DNA from: Tropicimonas sp. IMCC6043
GTDB lineage: Bacteria > Pseudomonadota > Alphaproteobacteria > Rhodobacterales > Rhodobacteraceae
Length of the DNA: 64,000 bases
Assembly (NCBI RefSeq): GCF_004146235.1
Contig: NZ_SELO01000003.1
Coordinates: forward strand, 295,304-359,303
Direction of reading: 5' to 3'
Part shown: piece after piece, positions 24,971-34,206 of the stretch
Layout: each line of letters begins with the position of its first letter
Position numbering within the stretch: the first letter of the stretch is position 1
The notes under the pieces: generated by a model
Told to the model about the DNA's origin: nothing
Databases searched by the model: none
The model's input: the letters and a program-made list of their open reading frames with translations, nothing else
Program-made: the position numbers and the translations under genes

Positions 24971-26515
24971 ATGAGACCAAATATCCTCTTCATCATGTCG
25001 GACGATCATGCATCGAAGGCGATCTCGGCCTATGGACACGGACTGAACAAAACACCCAACCTCGACCGCATCGCGAATGAAGGCATGCGGCTCGACCACT
25101 GCTACGTGACGAACTCCATCTGCACGCCCTCGCGCGCGACCATCCTCACGGGCACCTATAACCATGTGAACGGCGTCACCACGCTTGACACCCATATCGA
25201 CAATCGCTGGCCGAACGTGGCCAAGCACCTGCGCCGCGACGGCTACCAGACGGCGATGATCGGCAAGTGGCACCTCGGCGAAGGCAAGCCGCATGAGCCA
25301 ACAGGTTTCGATTTCTGGTCGGTCGTGCCGGGGCAAGGCGTCTATTTCGATCCGGTGATGATCGAGATGGGCGAGGAGATCGTCGAGCCGGGCTATGCCA
25401 CCGACGTTATCACCGACAAGAGCCTCAAATGGCTGGAAGAGCGTGACCCCGACCGCCCCTTCTTCCTGATGTGCCACCACAAGGCGCCGCACCGCCCGTT
25501 TGAGCCGCATCCGCGCGACAGGGACATGTTCGCGGGCCGGGACATCAAGGTGCCCGAGACCTATAACGACACCTACGAGAACCGCGCACGCGCCGCCGAG
25601 GCCGCGCGGATGCGCGTGCGGATGGACATGACCTATACCGATCTCGGCCTTGTCCAGCCCGAAGGCGGCTCGGAAGTCGGCGAGCTGAGCGTGCCTTACT
25701 GGTCCACGCGCCGCGTCCCGCACCCCGAGGACCCGCGCGGGATGGTGCTGATCGACAAACATACCGGCGAGAATTTCACCTTCGAAACTGAGGAAGAACT
25801 CGCACTGTTCAAATACCAGAGATATCTCAAGCGGTATCTCGCGACGATCAACGCAATCGATGAGAATGTCGGCCGGATGCTCGACTGGCTGGACGAACAG
25901 GGCCTCTCGGAAAACACGATCGTCATCTACACCTCCGACCAGGGTTTCTTCCTGGGTGAGCATGGCTGGTTCGACAAGCGGTTCATGTACGAGGAGTCGC
26001 TGCAGATGCCCTTCCTCATCCGCTATCCGAAGGCGATCCAGCCCGGCACCACCTGCACCGAAATCGCCACCAACGTGGATTTCGCCCCGACCTTCCTCGA
26101 CTATGCCGGCCTGCCGGCGCCCTCCTACATGCAGGGCCGTTCAATGAGGCCGATCCTTGAGGCACGGACGCCGGAGGACTGGCCCGATGCCGCCTATCAC
26201 CGCTACTGGATGCACAAGGACGAGCATCACAACGCCTGGGCGCATTACGGTCTGCGGACACATCGCTACAAGTTGATCTACTGGTACAATTCCGATCTCG
26301 GCCAGCCCGGCGCGCACGGTCCCGACGAACCGCCCGAGTGGGAACTGTTCGATTGCGAGAAAGACCCGCTCGAGTTGTTCAACCTCGCCGGCGACCCGGC
26401 CTATGCGGACGTCTTCGCCGACATGCTCGCCAAACTCGATGCACGCATGGCCGAGATCGGCGACGTGCCGGAGCACGACAGCGCCGCGGCACTGGCCGAG
26501 CATGCCGGCGGGTAA
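24971..26515 (+). CDS. Type I sulfatase (arylsulfatase/choline-sulfatase-like), cytoplasmic
   Basis: A 514-aa alkaline-phosphatase-superfamily sulfatase. The metal site begins at MSDDHASK (two Asp, residues 9-10), the formylglycine motif is CTPSR (Cys about 53) in TNSICTPSRATILTG, and the second half carries IVIYTSDQGFFLGEHGWFDKR with Asp/Gln/His metal and active-site residues. The C-terminus has a sulfatase-type cap (WELFDCEKDPLELFNLAGDP). ATG 24971 follows GGAGCC; the protein starts directly with strand 1 and has no signal peptide, so it acts in the cytoplasm on an imported sulfate ester. The Cys must be converted to formylglycine by an enzyme not encoded here. It is divergent from the IclR/ABC importer. 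Confidence 0.93.
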   Translation: MRPNILFIMSDDHASKAISAYGHGLNKTPNLDRIANEGMRLDHCYVTNSICTPSRATILTGTYNHVNGVTTLDTHIDNRWPNVAKHLRRDGYQTAMIGKWHLGEGKPHEPTGFDFWSVVPGQGVYFDPVMIEMGEEIVEPGYATDVITDKSLKWLEERDPDRPFFLMCHHKAPHRPFEPHPRDRDMFAGRDIKVPETYNDTYENRARAAEAARMRVRMDMTYTDLGLVQPEGGSEVGELSVPYWSTRRVPHPEDPRGMVLIDKHTGENFTFETEEELALFKYQRYLKRYLATINAIDENVGRMLDWLDEQGLSENTIVIYTSDQGFFLGEHGWFDKRFMYEESLQMPFLIRYPKAIQPGTTCTEIATNVDFAPTFLDYAGLPAPSYMQGRSMRPILEARTPEDWPDAAYHRYWMHKDEHHNAWAHYGLRTHRYKLIYWYNSDLGQPGAHGPDEPPEWELFDCEKDPLELFNLAGDPAYADVFADMLAKLDARMAEIGDVPEHDSAAALAEHAGG

Positions 26516-27250
26516 ACACAGCACCTGAGAGGTGCCGACCAACCAACTCGAACTCATGTCCGAATGCACAAGGCGGGCCTGCCCGTTGAGCTTCGCCAAG
26601 TTGGGGCCAGCCGGCGCGGACGACGAGGATCTGCAGAACTCGCGCCACCGGACGCGTTTCGTCGGGTGCTCTCGTCTTTGGATTGGCAGGTGCGCTATCG
26701 CCTCCGGTTGCTTTGCCAGCGGCCGGTTTCTCGCCAATCATCCGCGCTGACCTCTTTAAGCGCCGCTTACTTGTCCCAAGTCTTTTTCCCGAGCCTCTCC
26801 AGTGCCTTGCCCTCTTGGTTGAAGGCCAGCCACAAGGAAGGCCGCGCGACAATTATCTTCGCGGAAATCTCGTCGAGAGACCGAAGCCGTCAGGGATATG
26901 AATGAAAACGCGGCGCGTTTTTGCGGATCTCGGACGCAAGCATTGGACGTGAGCACCGGCACCAGTGCCTGCCGACTCGTGGCTGGCATCGATCCTCGAT
27001 CATCCAGCAGTTCCTCGACTTCCAACAGTCAAAGAGGGAAGCGCACAGCCGTTTTGACCGCCGGAAGGACGATCCGCGGGCCGGTCGGAAGGCGTTTGAA
27101 GGGATCACGATCCGGAATCACGAGACGCCAGGAGACCACACCGCCCCGCTCAACGGAATGCGTTCTGACACAGCCAGATCGATCCAAGAGTCTTGACAGA
27201 ACCCGATTGGATCTATTTGTTCGGTAACAGAACGAACTAATAGGTGATTC
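26516..27250. other. 735-bp region without a recognisable gene
   Basis: No open frame here has both a Shine-Dalgarno and a recognisable product; the region between 26760 and 27240 is less GC-rich than the flanks. It may hold remnants of a lost gene or a long leader of the ROK gene. Only its 3' end (27193-27233) shows a promoter-like signal. Confidence 0.4.
27193..27233 (+). promoter_or_regulatory. Candidate promoter/operator upstream of the ROK regulator gene
   Basis: A consensus -35 TTGACA lies at 27193-27198; the -10 at the correct distance is poor. Immediately downstream, GTTC (27219-27222) and GAAC (27230-27233) form a short dyad around a 7-base centre, a possible autoregulatory ROK operator 18 bp before the start codon. 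Weak evidence. Confidence 0.35.
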
Positions 27251-28471
27251 ATGGATCCGACTCTGCAGCCCTCGTTTTCCAGGCAAGTGTCGCTGTATTC
27301 CGTGATGCAGAGCATCATCCATTGCGGGCCGATCTCGCGGGCATCCATCTCCAAACAGACCGGGCTCTCCAAGCAGACCGTCTCTGAACTGGTGCGCATT
27401 CTTGAAGCGGATGGCTGGGTCCGGGAAACCGGCAGGACTTCGGGCCATGTCGGCCGATCGGCAACGACCTACGAGTTGGTCAACGACAGCGCATTCATGG
27501 CGGCAGTCGACCTCGGAGGAACCAAGGTGCGCGTTGCGATCGTGGATCTCGCCGGCACCCTTGTTTCCGAAGTGGTCGCGCCCACCCATTCCAAGGGTGG
27601 GCATTCCGTTGCCGCCCAGATCGGAGAGCTTGTCGAACAGGCCGTCCTTGAGGCCGGCGTGGATCGCTCCAAGGTGCGGCAGACCGTAGTCGGCTGCCCG
27701 GGCGTGCCGGATCAGAAATCAGGTCGAATAAACTTCGCGCCCAATATCGCGGGGATCGACCAGATCGACTTTCGCTCGGCCGTGGCCGCGGCCACCGGCA
27801 CGCAGACGCTGCTAGAGAACGACGTCAATCTTGCGGTTCTCGGAGAGCATTGGCTGGGCGCGGCGCAGGGCATTGATCAGGTTGCCCTTATCGCACTGGG
27901 CACGGGCATCGGCGCCGGGTTGATCCTGAACGGTGGCCTCCTGCGCGGCGGGACGGGGGCGGCCGGCGAGTTGGGCTACCTGCCGTTCGGCGCCGACCCG
28001 TTCGAAGAGGAGTCGCTGCGGGTGGGCGCCTTCGAACGCGTTTCGGCCACGCATGGAATCCGCGAAGCCTACCGCAAGGCGACAGGAAAAGACCTGCTGG
28101 TGCCGGAGATCTTTCACGCTGCGGAGGCCGGCGACAAAGCTGCTCGGAGCGTGCTTGACGACCTGTCGCGGCAACTCGCCCGCGCCGTGGCGGCACTCGG
28201 CGCCGTAGTCGCCCCGGAACTCGTGCTTCTGGGTGGCTCGATCGGCGCGCGTCCCGAGATCCTCAAAGGCATCAAGGCGCAGCTCAAGCGTTGTTTCCCA
28301 TTCCCGATCCGCGTGGAGACGGGCCTTTTGGGCAGCCACGCGGCGCTCAGTGGTGCCGTGGCGATCGGCCTTACCGAGTTGCACACGGAACTCTTCGCGA
28401 AGTCCGCGCCGGGTGCGGTCGTGACACTTCCCACTCCGAAGCAGGGGAAACTCGCGGAGGCGGTGGAATGA
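27251..28471 (+). CDS. ROK family transcriptional regulator
   Basis: A 406-aa ROK repressor: winged HTH at about 10-75 (ISRASISKQTGLSKQTVSELVRILEADG, read in parts) followed by the sugar-kinase-like ROK domain with DLGGTKVRVAIVDLAG (about 90-105), LENDVNLAVLGEHW and GTGIGAGLILNGGLLRGG. The CxCGxxGC zinc motif found in NagC/Mlc is absent (the corresponding region reads LPFGADPFEEES), so ligand binding differs from those proteins. It is the first gene of the deacylase/importer operon; its stop overlaps the deacylase ATG (28468-28471). Confidence 0.92.
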   Translation: MDPTLQPSFSRQVSLYSVMQSIIHCGPISRASISKQTGLSKQTVSELVRILEADGWVRETGRTSGHVGRSATTYELVNDSAFMAAVDLGGTKVRVAIVDLAGTLVSEVVAPTHSKGGHSVAAQIGELVEQAVLEAGVDRSKVRQTVVGCPGVPDQKSGRINFAPNIAGIDQIDFRSAVAAATGTQTLLENDVNLAVLGEHWLGAAQGIDQVALIALGTGIGAGLILNGGLLRGGTGAAGELGYLPFGADPFEEESLRVGAFERVSATHGIREAYRKATGKDLLVPEIFHAAEAGDKAARSVLDDLSRQLARAVAALGAVVAPELVLLGGSIGARPEILKGIKAQLKRCFPFPIRVETGLLGSHAALSGAVAIGLTELHTELFAKSAPGAVVTLPTPKQGKLAEAVE

Positions 28472-29724
28472 CAACGCCAGACTCCCTCGCCGCCCGTCTC
28501 CGCCCGCATCTCGACACACAGGCCGCGACCGACCTGCTGGCACAGGCGGTGCGCGCCGCGTCCGTGACCGGATCGGAGGCAGCGATGGTCGAAATGCTCC
28601 GGCCAGAGATGGAGCGGTTGCGCCTTTCGCCAGAAACGGAGGAGTTTCGGGTCGGTCGCCCCAACATCACCGGGCGCAGGCAGGGATCCGGGACCGGCGC
28701 GGACCTTCTCTTTGTGGGGCATACCGATGTCGTTCACCCCGCTGACTGGAGCGCCCATTGGGCCGGACAGCCGCAGGAAGACCCGTTCGGGGCAGCCATC
28801 ATTGACGGAGAGCTCTGGGGGCGCGGCTCTGCCGACCTGAAGGCAGGCATCTGCACATCGCTCGCCGCGCTCGATCTCCTCGACAGGGCCGGGATTGCGC
28901 TCGAGGGCAGCGTTTCGTTCGCCTTCGTCGGCGACGAGGAAAGCGGTGAGGCCGGCAGTGGTATCAGCGCGGGTATGCGCCATTGGACAGACGCGGCCCT
29001 CGAGGGTCGGATCGCGCGTCCGGACCTTGCCATCTATGTCGAACCGACCCGGTTGCAGGTGCTTCCGGTCCAGATCGGCTTCTACATCGCGGATATCACA
29101 CTCACGGGCGAGTCCGCCTATTTCGGTCGCCCGGAACTTGGGCGCGATGCGCTGAAGGCTGCCCACCAGGTGCTGCAAGCGATCTGGGATCACTCCGACC
29201 AACTGGCCGCTTCAAGGGAGCACCCGCTTCTCGGACGCGCCTTCACATTGGTGACGTCGCTTGCGGCGGGGGGCCTGATCGCCGTGCCGGGTGAAAGCCG
29301 CCTTTCGCTGATCGGCAAGCTTCTGCCCGGCGACAGCCTTGACGCCGCAACAGCCGATCTTGAAGCCGTCGTCCGGTCAGCCGTTCCTGCCGGCATCGAT
29401 GTCGAGATCAGATTTCCCGCCGGACGGGACCACCCGCTTGGTGGTTCTCCCGCAGGCATCGCACCGGATCACGACCTGGTACAGCGCCTCTCCGCATCGA
29501 TCGCCGCTGTCCGCGCGGACCGCGGCGGGATCGAAGGCGCACCGTTCTGGTCGGAGCTTCCTTTCCTGACCGACAGGCTCGGAATCCCGGCCGTTTACTG
29601 CGCTCCGGGCGACATCAGCATCTGCCACACCAACTACGAACGCGTTCCGCTCAAGGACTACTTCGACGGGATCGTCGCCTTTGCCACCTTCATCGCGCTG
29701 ACTTGCGGAATCCGGCCCACGTAA
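28468..29724 (+). CDS. M20 family metallohydrolase (ArgE/DapE-like deacylase)
   Basis: A 418-aa zinc hydrolase of the M20 peptidase/deacylase family. Metal and catalytic residues are visible: GHTDVVHP (His ligand and Asp), GRGSADLKAG (bridging Asp), GDEESGE (general base Glu and ligand Glu) and a C-terminal CHTNYERVPLKDY (His ligand). A lid domain lies at about 190-310. Family members remove N-acyl groups from amino acids. The ATGA overlap with the ROK gene fixes the start. Its context (importer and PLP racemase-like enzyme) suggests deacylation of an imported N-acyl amino compound; this is inference. Confidence 0.92.
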   Translation: MTTPDSLAARLRPHLDTQAATDLLAQAVRAASVTGSEAAMVEMLRPEMERLRLSPETEEFRVGRPNITGRRQGSGTGADLLFVGHTDVVHPADWSAHWAGQPQEDPFGAAIIDGELWGRGSADLKAGICTSLAALDLLDRAGIALEGSVSFAFVGDEESGEAGSGISAGMRHWTDAALEGRIARPDLAIYVEPTRLQVLPVQIGFYIADITLTGESAYFGRPELGRDALKAAHQVLQAIWDHSDQLAASREHPLLGRAFTLVTSLAAGGLIAVPGESRLSLIGKLLPGDSLDAATADLEAVVRSAVPAGIDVEIRFPAGRDHPLGGSPAGIAPDHDLVQRLSASIAAVRADRGGIEGAPFWSELPFLTDRLGIPAVYCAPGDISICHTNYERVPLKDYFDGIVAFATFIALTCGIRPT

Positions 29725-29752
29725 AACCGGGGCCTCATCAGGGAGAAAGACC

Positions 29753-30814
29753 ATGACTTGCACATCTCGAAACCTGCTCGCGTCGCTTTCGGTGCTCGCG
29801 TTCCTGGCCATGCCCGTTTCGGCGCAGACCGTCGGGCCGTCGGGCGAAGCGGCAACGCCCTCCTCCTCAGTCACCCTGGACGAGGCACAGGCAAGCGAAC
29901 TCCAGGGCCGCGGCCTGAAGGCGGCTCTTCTCTGGCACGATCAGTCAGATTTCGTGAATGCGGTTACAGCGGGCGCCTCCGACGAGTTCGCTCGGCTCGG
30001 CATCGAGGTCGTTGCAACCACTTCGGCCGGTTTCGACAGCGCGCGCCAGTTGGCCGACATTGAAACCGCCCTCGCCCTGAAGCCCGACATCATGCTCTCG
30101 CTGCCGCTCGACCCGGTTTCGTCGGCAGTGGCTTTCGAAAAGGCCAGCGCCGCGGGCGTCAAGCTCGTCTTCCTGTCAAACCTACCCTCGGGCTACGAAC
30201 ACCCCTCGGATTACGCGGCCATCGTGACTGATGATCTTTTCCAGATGGGCAAGCAGGCCGCCGACACGCTCGCGACCGCGATGGAAGGCACGGGTGAGGT
30301 CGGCTGGATCTACCACGACGCGGCCTACTACGTCACCAACCAACGCGACAACGCTTTCAAGACCACGATCGAAACCGACTACCCGGACATGACGATCGTT
30401 GCCGAAGCCGGCATCAGCGATCCGGCACGGGCCGAAGAGATCGCCAACGCCATGCTGCTCCAGAACCCCGATCTCGGCGGCATCTACGTGACCTGGGCTG
30501 GTCCGGCAGAAGGCGTGCTGGCGGCGCTTCGCGCAAACGGCAATAAGACGACCCGGATCGTGACGCTCGACCTTTCCGAGCCGATCGCGCTCGACATGGT
30601 CAAGGGCGGCAATGTCGTCGGAATCGTCGCCGACGAGGCCTACGAACTTGGCCGCGCAATGGCTGCCGCCGGAGGCCGTGCCGTTTTGGGTCTGGAAACC
30701 CCGCCCTTCGTGGTCGCGCCAGCCGTTTCGGTCACGGCCGAGAACGTCAATGAAGGCTGGAACACCTCGCTTCATCTCGATGCGCCGAAATCGGTTCTCG
30801 ACGCGCTGCAATAG
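29753..30814 (+). CDS. Sugar-type ABC transporter substrate-binding protein, first of a tandem pair
   Basis: A 353-aa periplasmic binding protein of the ribose-type (Peripla_BP_4) family with signal peptide (MTCTSRNLLASLSVLAFLAMPVSA). Typical segments are ASDEFARLGIEVVATTSAGFDSARQ, LKPDIMLSLPLDP and VTNQRDNAFKTTIE (read in parts). It is clearly paralogous to the protein encoded at 30881: shared TNQRD, DPAR-x-E-x-IANAML and GGIYV/DGIYV blocks in the same order. The pair arose by tandem duplication. Followed by a hairpin at 30826-30853. Confidence 0.92.
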   Translation: MTCTSRNLLASLSVLAFLAMPVSAQTVGPSGEAATPSSSVTLDEAQASELQGRGLKAALLWHDQSDFVNAVTAGASDEFARLGIEVVATTSAGFDSARQLADIETALALKPDIMLSLPLDPVSSAVAFEKASAAGVKLVFLSNLPSGYEHPSDYAAIVTDDLFQMGKQAADTLATAMEGTGEVGWIYHDAAYYVTNQRDNAFKTTIETDYPDMTIVAEAGISDPARAEEIANAMLLQNPDLGGIYVTWAGPAEGVLAALRANGNKTTRIVTLDLSEPIALDMVKGGNVVGIVADEAYELGRAMAAAGGRAVLGLETPPFVVAPAVSVTAENVNEGWNTSLHLDAPKSVLDALQ

Positions 30815-30825
30815 GTTCCTCCCTG

Positions 30826-30853
30826 GCCGCGTCCGGACCGTTCCGGGCGCGGC
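30826..30853 (+). terminator. GC hairpin between the two binding-protein genes
   Basis: GCCGCGTCCGGA pairs with TCCGGGCGCGGC (12 bp, one T-G wobble) around a 4-base loop, starting 11 bp after the first binding-protein gene. It has no T-run; probably a stability/attenuation element. Confidence 0.55.
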
Positions 30854-30880
30854 ACCCTCCTGCAACCCTCTCGCAACCGG

Positions 30881-31957
30881 ATGGCTTCCATGTCACACAA
30901 ACTCCTCCTTCCTCTCGCCCTGTGCAGCACATTCGCCTTCGGCTTCGGCGCCTCGGCAGAAGAGCCGGTAACCTCCGGGCCCAATGGCGAACCCGCGACC
31001 CCAGTCGACGAGCTGATATTGTCCGAGGCCGATGTGCAGGCTCTGATCGCTGGCAACCACTCGGCCGCCTTCGCCTGGCACGAGCTCTATGACTGGTCGT
31101 CCGCAGTCTCGCGCGGCGCCCGGGACGAGTTCGAGCGCCTCGGCATCGAGGTCGTCGCCGAAACCAACGCGGGCTTCGACGCGGCGCGGCAGGCCGCGGA
31201 TGTCGAAACGGTTCTGACCCTCAAACCCTCCATCCTGATCTCGCTTCCGGTCGACGAGGGCGCCGGCCGCGCGACCTACGGCAAGGTTGCCCAGAGTGGA
31301 ACGCGGCTGGTCTTCATTGACAACGCGCCCGCCGGCCTGACCCAGGGCACGGACTTCGTGACGACGGTGACCTCGGATCGCGCCGCAATTGGTGCGCGCA
31401 CCGCCGAGGCCATGAACACGGCGCTGCAGGGCGCGGGCAAGATCGGCTACATCTTCCACGACGCCGATTTCCAGGTCACCAACCAGCGTGACCAGGCCTT
31501 CGTGTGGAACATCGAACAGCGGTTCCCGGAACTTGAGATCGTTGCCAAGGCCGGTATGGCGGACCCTGCCCGTATCGAGGACATCGCGAACGCGATGCTC
31601 ACTCAGCATCCTGAGATAGACGGTATCTACGTTCCCTGGACGGAACCCGCCCTCGGTGTGCTGGCCGTCCTTCGCCAGCTGGGCCGCGAGGACGTGAAGA
31701 TCGTGTCCATCGACCTGAACGAACCCGCCGCCCTCGACATGGCCCGTGGCGGATCGGTGGCCGCACTGATCGCCGATGAGGCCTACGGCATCGGCGTTGC
31801 AGCAGCCCGGGCCGGGGCCGCGTCGCTGCTCGAGCAGCCTGTCGCCCCCCTCCTTGTGGTGGGCGCGGGGATCGTGGACCGCGACAACCTCGTCGACGGC
31901 TGGCGCGCGTCTCTCAACGTCGACCCGCCGCAGTCGGTGGTCGATGCGCTGAACTGA
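30881..31957 (+). CDS. Sugar-type ABC transporter substrate-binding protein, second of a tandem pair
   Basis: A 358-aa paralogue of the protein at 29753, with its own signal peptide (MSHKLLLPLALCSTFAFGFGASA) and the same fold (ARDEFERLGIEVVAETNAGFDAARQ, VTNQRDQAFVWNIEQ, read in parts). ATG 30890 is an equally likely start, with GGATGG just ahead of it. Divergence between the copies is concentrated in the ligand-cleft loops (for example DPVSSAVAFEKASAAG against DEGAGRATYGKVAQSG), so they may bind different ligands and share one permease. Confidence 0.9.
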   Translation: MASMSHKLLLPLALCSTFAFGFGASAEEPVTSGPNGEPATPVDELILSEADVQALIAGNHSAAFAWHELYDWSSAVSRGARDEFERLGIEVVAETNAGFDAARQAADVETVLTLKPSILISLPVDEGAGRATYGKVAQSGTRLVFIDNAPAGLTQGTDFVTTVTSDRAAIGARTAEAMNTALQGAGKIGYIFHDADFQVTNQRDQAFVWNIEQRFPELEIVAKAGMADPARIEDIANAMLTQHPEIDGIYVPWTEPALGVLAVLRQLGREDVKIVSIDLNEPAALDMARGGSVAALIADEAYGIGVAAARAGAASLLEQPVAPLLVVGAGIVDRDNLVDGWRASLNVDPPQSVVDALN

Positions 31958-31967
31958 CCCCCTCCCC

Positions 31968-31995
31968 GCTGCGCCGGGTCACCGCCCGGCGCAGC
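31968..31995 (+). terminator. GC hairpin between binding-protein and permease genes
   Basis: GCTGCGCCGGG and CCCGGCGCAGC form a perfect 11-bp stem with a 6-base loop, 10 bp after the second binding-protein gene. No T-run. Same placement as the hairpins after the other binding-protein genes in the window. Confidence 0.6.
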
Positions 31996-32027
31996 CCGAT
32001 CCCTCGACCCGCATACGGACCTGCGCC

Positions 32028-32975
32028 ATGTCTATTTCCCTCCCCAACCGGGCCGTTCTGCAAGGACTTATCGTCTACGCGGGTTTCGTGCTCATCTTCC
32101 TCTTCTTCGCTGTCATGCTCTGGGATCGTGGCTTCCTCTCGGCCCAGAACCTGACCAACATCGTTCTCCAGACAGCGCCCGCGACCGTGCTTGCCGTTGG
32201 CCTGGTCTTCGTTCTTGCGGCAGGTGAAATCGACCTGTCCTTCGGCGCCGCCGTCGCCCTGTCGGCCATCGTGGCCGCGATGGTGATGCGGGTCACGGTT
32301 TGGCCGGTCGGCGTTGCCGCCGGGCTGGCCACGGGTATGGCGGTGGGCTTCGTCAACGGTGCCATCGTCGCCTATGTCCGCCTGCCCTCCTTCCTCGTAA
32401 CCCTTGCAACGATGGGCGTCGTGGCCGGAATCGCGCGCGAACTCTCCAACCTTCAGTCGATCCCGGTGACCGCGGATACCTTCATCGGCATCTTTGGCGG
32501 CGGCAAGTTGCTCGGGATTCCTTCGCTGGTGATCTGGACCGTTCTGGCGCTCCTGATCGGCCATCTTGTCTTCCGCGAAACGCGCTACGGCGCCCACATT
32601 CTCGCCACCGGCGACAATCCTCGCGCCGCGCTCGTGTCGGGCATCCGGGTGGCGCGGCTCCGCCTCTCGGTGCTGGTGGTCTCCGGTGCCTGCGCGGGCC
32701 TTGCCGGGCTGCTCTATGCCGGCCGTCTCCAGGCGGCCCGATACACCCTGGGAGAAAGCGACCTGATGACGGTCATCGCGGCGGTCATCGTCGGCGGCAC
32801 AGCCCTCAGCGGCGGCCGCGGAACGATTCCTGGCGCGCTGGTGGGAAGCCTGATGATGGGAATGTTGTCGAACGGCCTGATCCTCATGGGGCTCTCCGTC
32901 TCGTGGCAGATGATCATCAAGGGGCTGATCGTTCTCGCGGCCGTTGCCGTCTCTCTGCGCGATCCCAATCGCTGA
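32028..32975 (+). CDS. Sugar-type ABC transporter permease (RbsC family)
   Basis: A 315-aa CUT2-type inner-membrane permease with 8-10 hydrophobic helices. The family hallmark VLAAGEIDLSFGAAVALSA (about residue 65) and the C-terminal AAVIVGGTALSGGRGTIPGALVGSLMMGML (read in parts) are present. A homodimer would form the pore, served by the two binding proteins and the ATPase at 34203. Confidence 0.93.
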   Translation: MSISLPNRAVLQGLIVYAGFVLIFLFFAVMLWDRGFLSAQNLTNIVLQTAPATVLAVGLVFVLAAGEIDLSFGAAVALSAIVAAMVMRVTVWPVGVAAGLATGMAVGFVNGAIVAYVRLPSFLVTLATMGVVAGIARELSNLQSIPVTADTFIGIFGGGKLLGIPSLVIWTVLALLIGHLVFRETRYGAHILATGDNPRAALVSGIRVARLRLSVLVVSGACAGLAGLLYAGRLQAARYTLGESDLMTVIAAVIVGGTALSGGRGTIPGALVGSLMMGMLSNGLILMGLSVSWQMIIKGLIVLAAVAVSLRDPNR

Positions 32976-32988
32976 AAAGGAGCCAGTC

Positions 32989-34206
32989 ATGTTTCTCGAT
33001 GTCCTTCGTCGCCGCAATTCCGAGTTCGTCCTTGCCGCGCAGGCGCTGCACAGGAACGGAGAGATCCCGGCAAACTCCTACGTCCTCGATCTGGATGCCG
33101 TGCGCGAAAACGCCCGCCTGATCCGGACCGAGGCCGACAGGCTGGGGCTGACCGTTCTGGCGATGACCAAACAGGTGAGCCGCAACTCCGGTTTCTGCCG
33201 CGCCGTGATGGCGGGTGGCATCGACCGCGCGGTTGCCGTCGACATGGCCTGCGCGATCGCCTGCCACAACGCGGGCCTCAAGGTCGGTCACCTGGGCCAT
33301 CTCGTCCAGGTGCCGCGTGCGGAAGCGGATGTCGCTGCGCGCGACCTTGCGCCCGATTTCTGGACCGTGTTCTCCGAGGAAAAGGCAGCAGAGGCCGCCA
33401 ATGCTGCCCATGCCGCCGGACGGGAACAGTCGCTGCTCGCCCGGGTCCAGACCGCGGGCGATACCTTCTATCGCGGTCACGAAGGAGGCTTCCCGGCCGA
33501 GGAGGCCGTCGCTGCCGCGCGTAGGATCACCGATCTGCGCGGTGCGCGCTTTGGCGGCATCACCACTTTCCCTGCGCAACTCTACGATCACGAGACCCGC
33601 CGGATCCGGCACACGCCAAACCTCGCGACATTGCAGCGTACGGCGGACGCCCTGCGCCAGGCCGGCTTCGAGGATTTCGAGATCAACGCCCCCGGAACGA
33701 CGTCGCTCGTCACGCTGGAGGCGTTGGCAGCGGCCGGCGCCACGCAGGTCGAACCCGGAAACGGCCTGCACGGAACGACGCCGCTGCACGCGGTGGAAGA
33801 CCTGCCGGAACGCCCGGCTGTGCTCTACCTGAGCGAGGTCAGCCACCTGCACGGCGGCCGCGCCTATTGCTTCGGCGGAGGTCTTTACGTCGATCCGGTC
33901 TTTCCGGACTACGACATCAAGGCCCTCGTCTCCCCGTCGCCGACCGTCGAGGTCAGCGACCTCAGGAGCGTCGAGATCCCTCCCCCCTCGGCGATCGACT
34001 ACTATGGCATGATCGATGCATCGGGCGCGCGCCCGCCCTCGACTGGGGACACGGTCGTCTTCGGGTTCCGCGGCCAGGCATTTGTGACGCGGGCCTATTC
34101 CGTCGGTATCGAAGGCGTGTCGCAGGGTCAGCCGCGTGTGGTTTCGATCGAAAACATCTTCGGCCAGGCGGAACCTTGGCCCCATATCCGGAAGGCCACG
34201 CGATGA
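32989..34206 (+). CDS. YhfX-like PLP enzyme (alanine racemase-type N-terminal domain)
   Basis: A 405-aa fold-type III PLP protein. The cofactor lysine is in LTVLAMTKQVSRN (about residue 60), near the start of an alanine-racemase-like TIM barrel; INAPGTTSLVTLEAL and QVEPGNGLHGTTPLH lie near the phosphate site, and a C-terminal beta domain starts around residue 270. The overall sequence resembles E. coli YhfX, a putative amino-acid racemase of unknown substrate. ATG 32989 is preceded by AAAAGGAG. The stop overlaps the ATPase start. Being embedded between permease and ATPase genes ties it to the imported substrate. Confidence 0.85.
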   Translation: MFLDVLRRRNSEFVLAAQALHRNGEIPANSYVLDLDAVRENARLIRTEADRLGLTVLAMTKQVSRNSGFCRAVMAGGIDRAVAVDMACAIACHNAGLKVGHLGHLVQVPRAEADVAARDLAPDFWTVFSEEKAAEAANAAHAAGREQSLLARVQTAGDTFYRGHEGGFPAEEAVAAARRITDLRGARFGGITTFPAQLYDHETRRIRHTPNLATLQRTADALRQAGFEDFEINAPGTTSLVTLEALAAAGATQVEPGNGLHGTTPLHAVEDLPERPAVLYLSEVSHLHGGRAYCFGGGLYVDPVFPDYDIKALVSPSPTVEVSDLRSVEIPPPSAIDYYGMIDASGARPPSTGDTVVFGFRGQAFVTRAYSVGIEGVSQGQPRVVSIENIFGQAEPWPHIRKATR

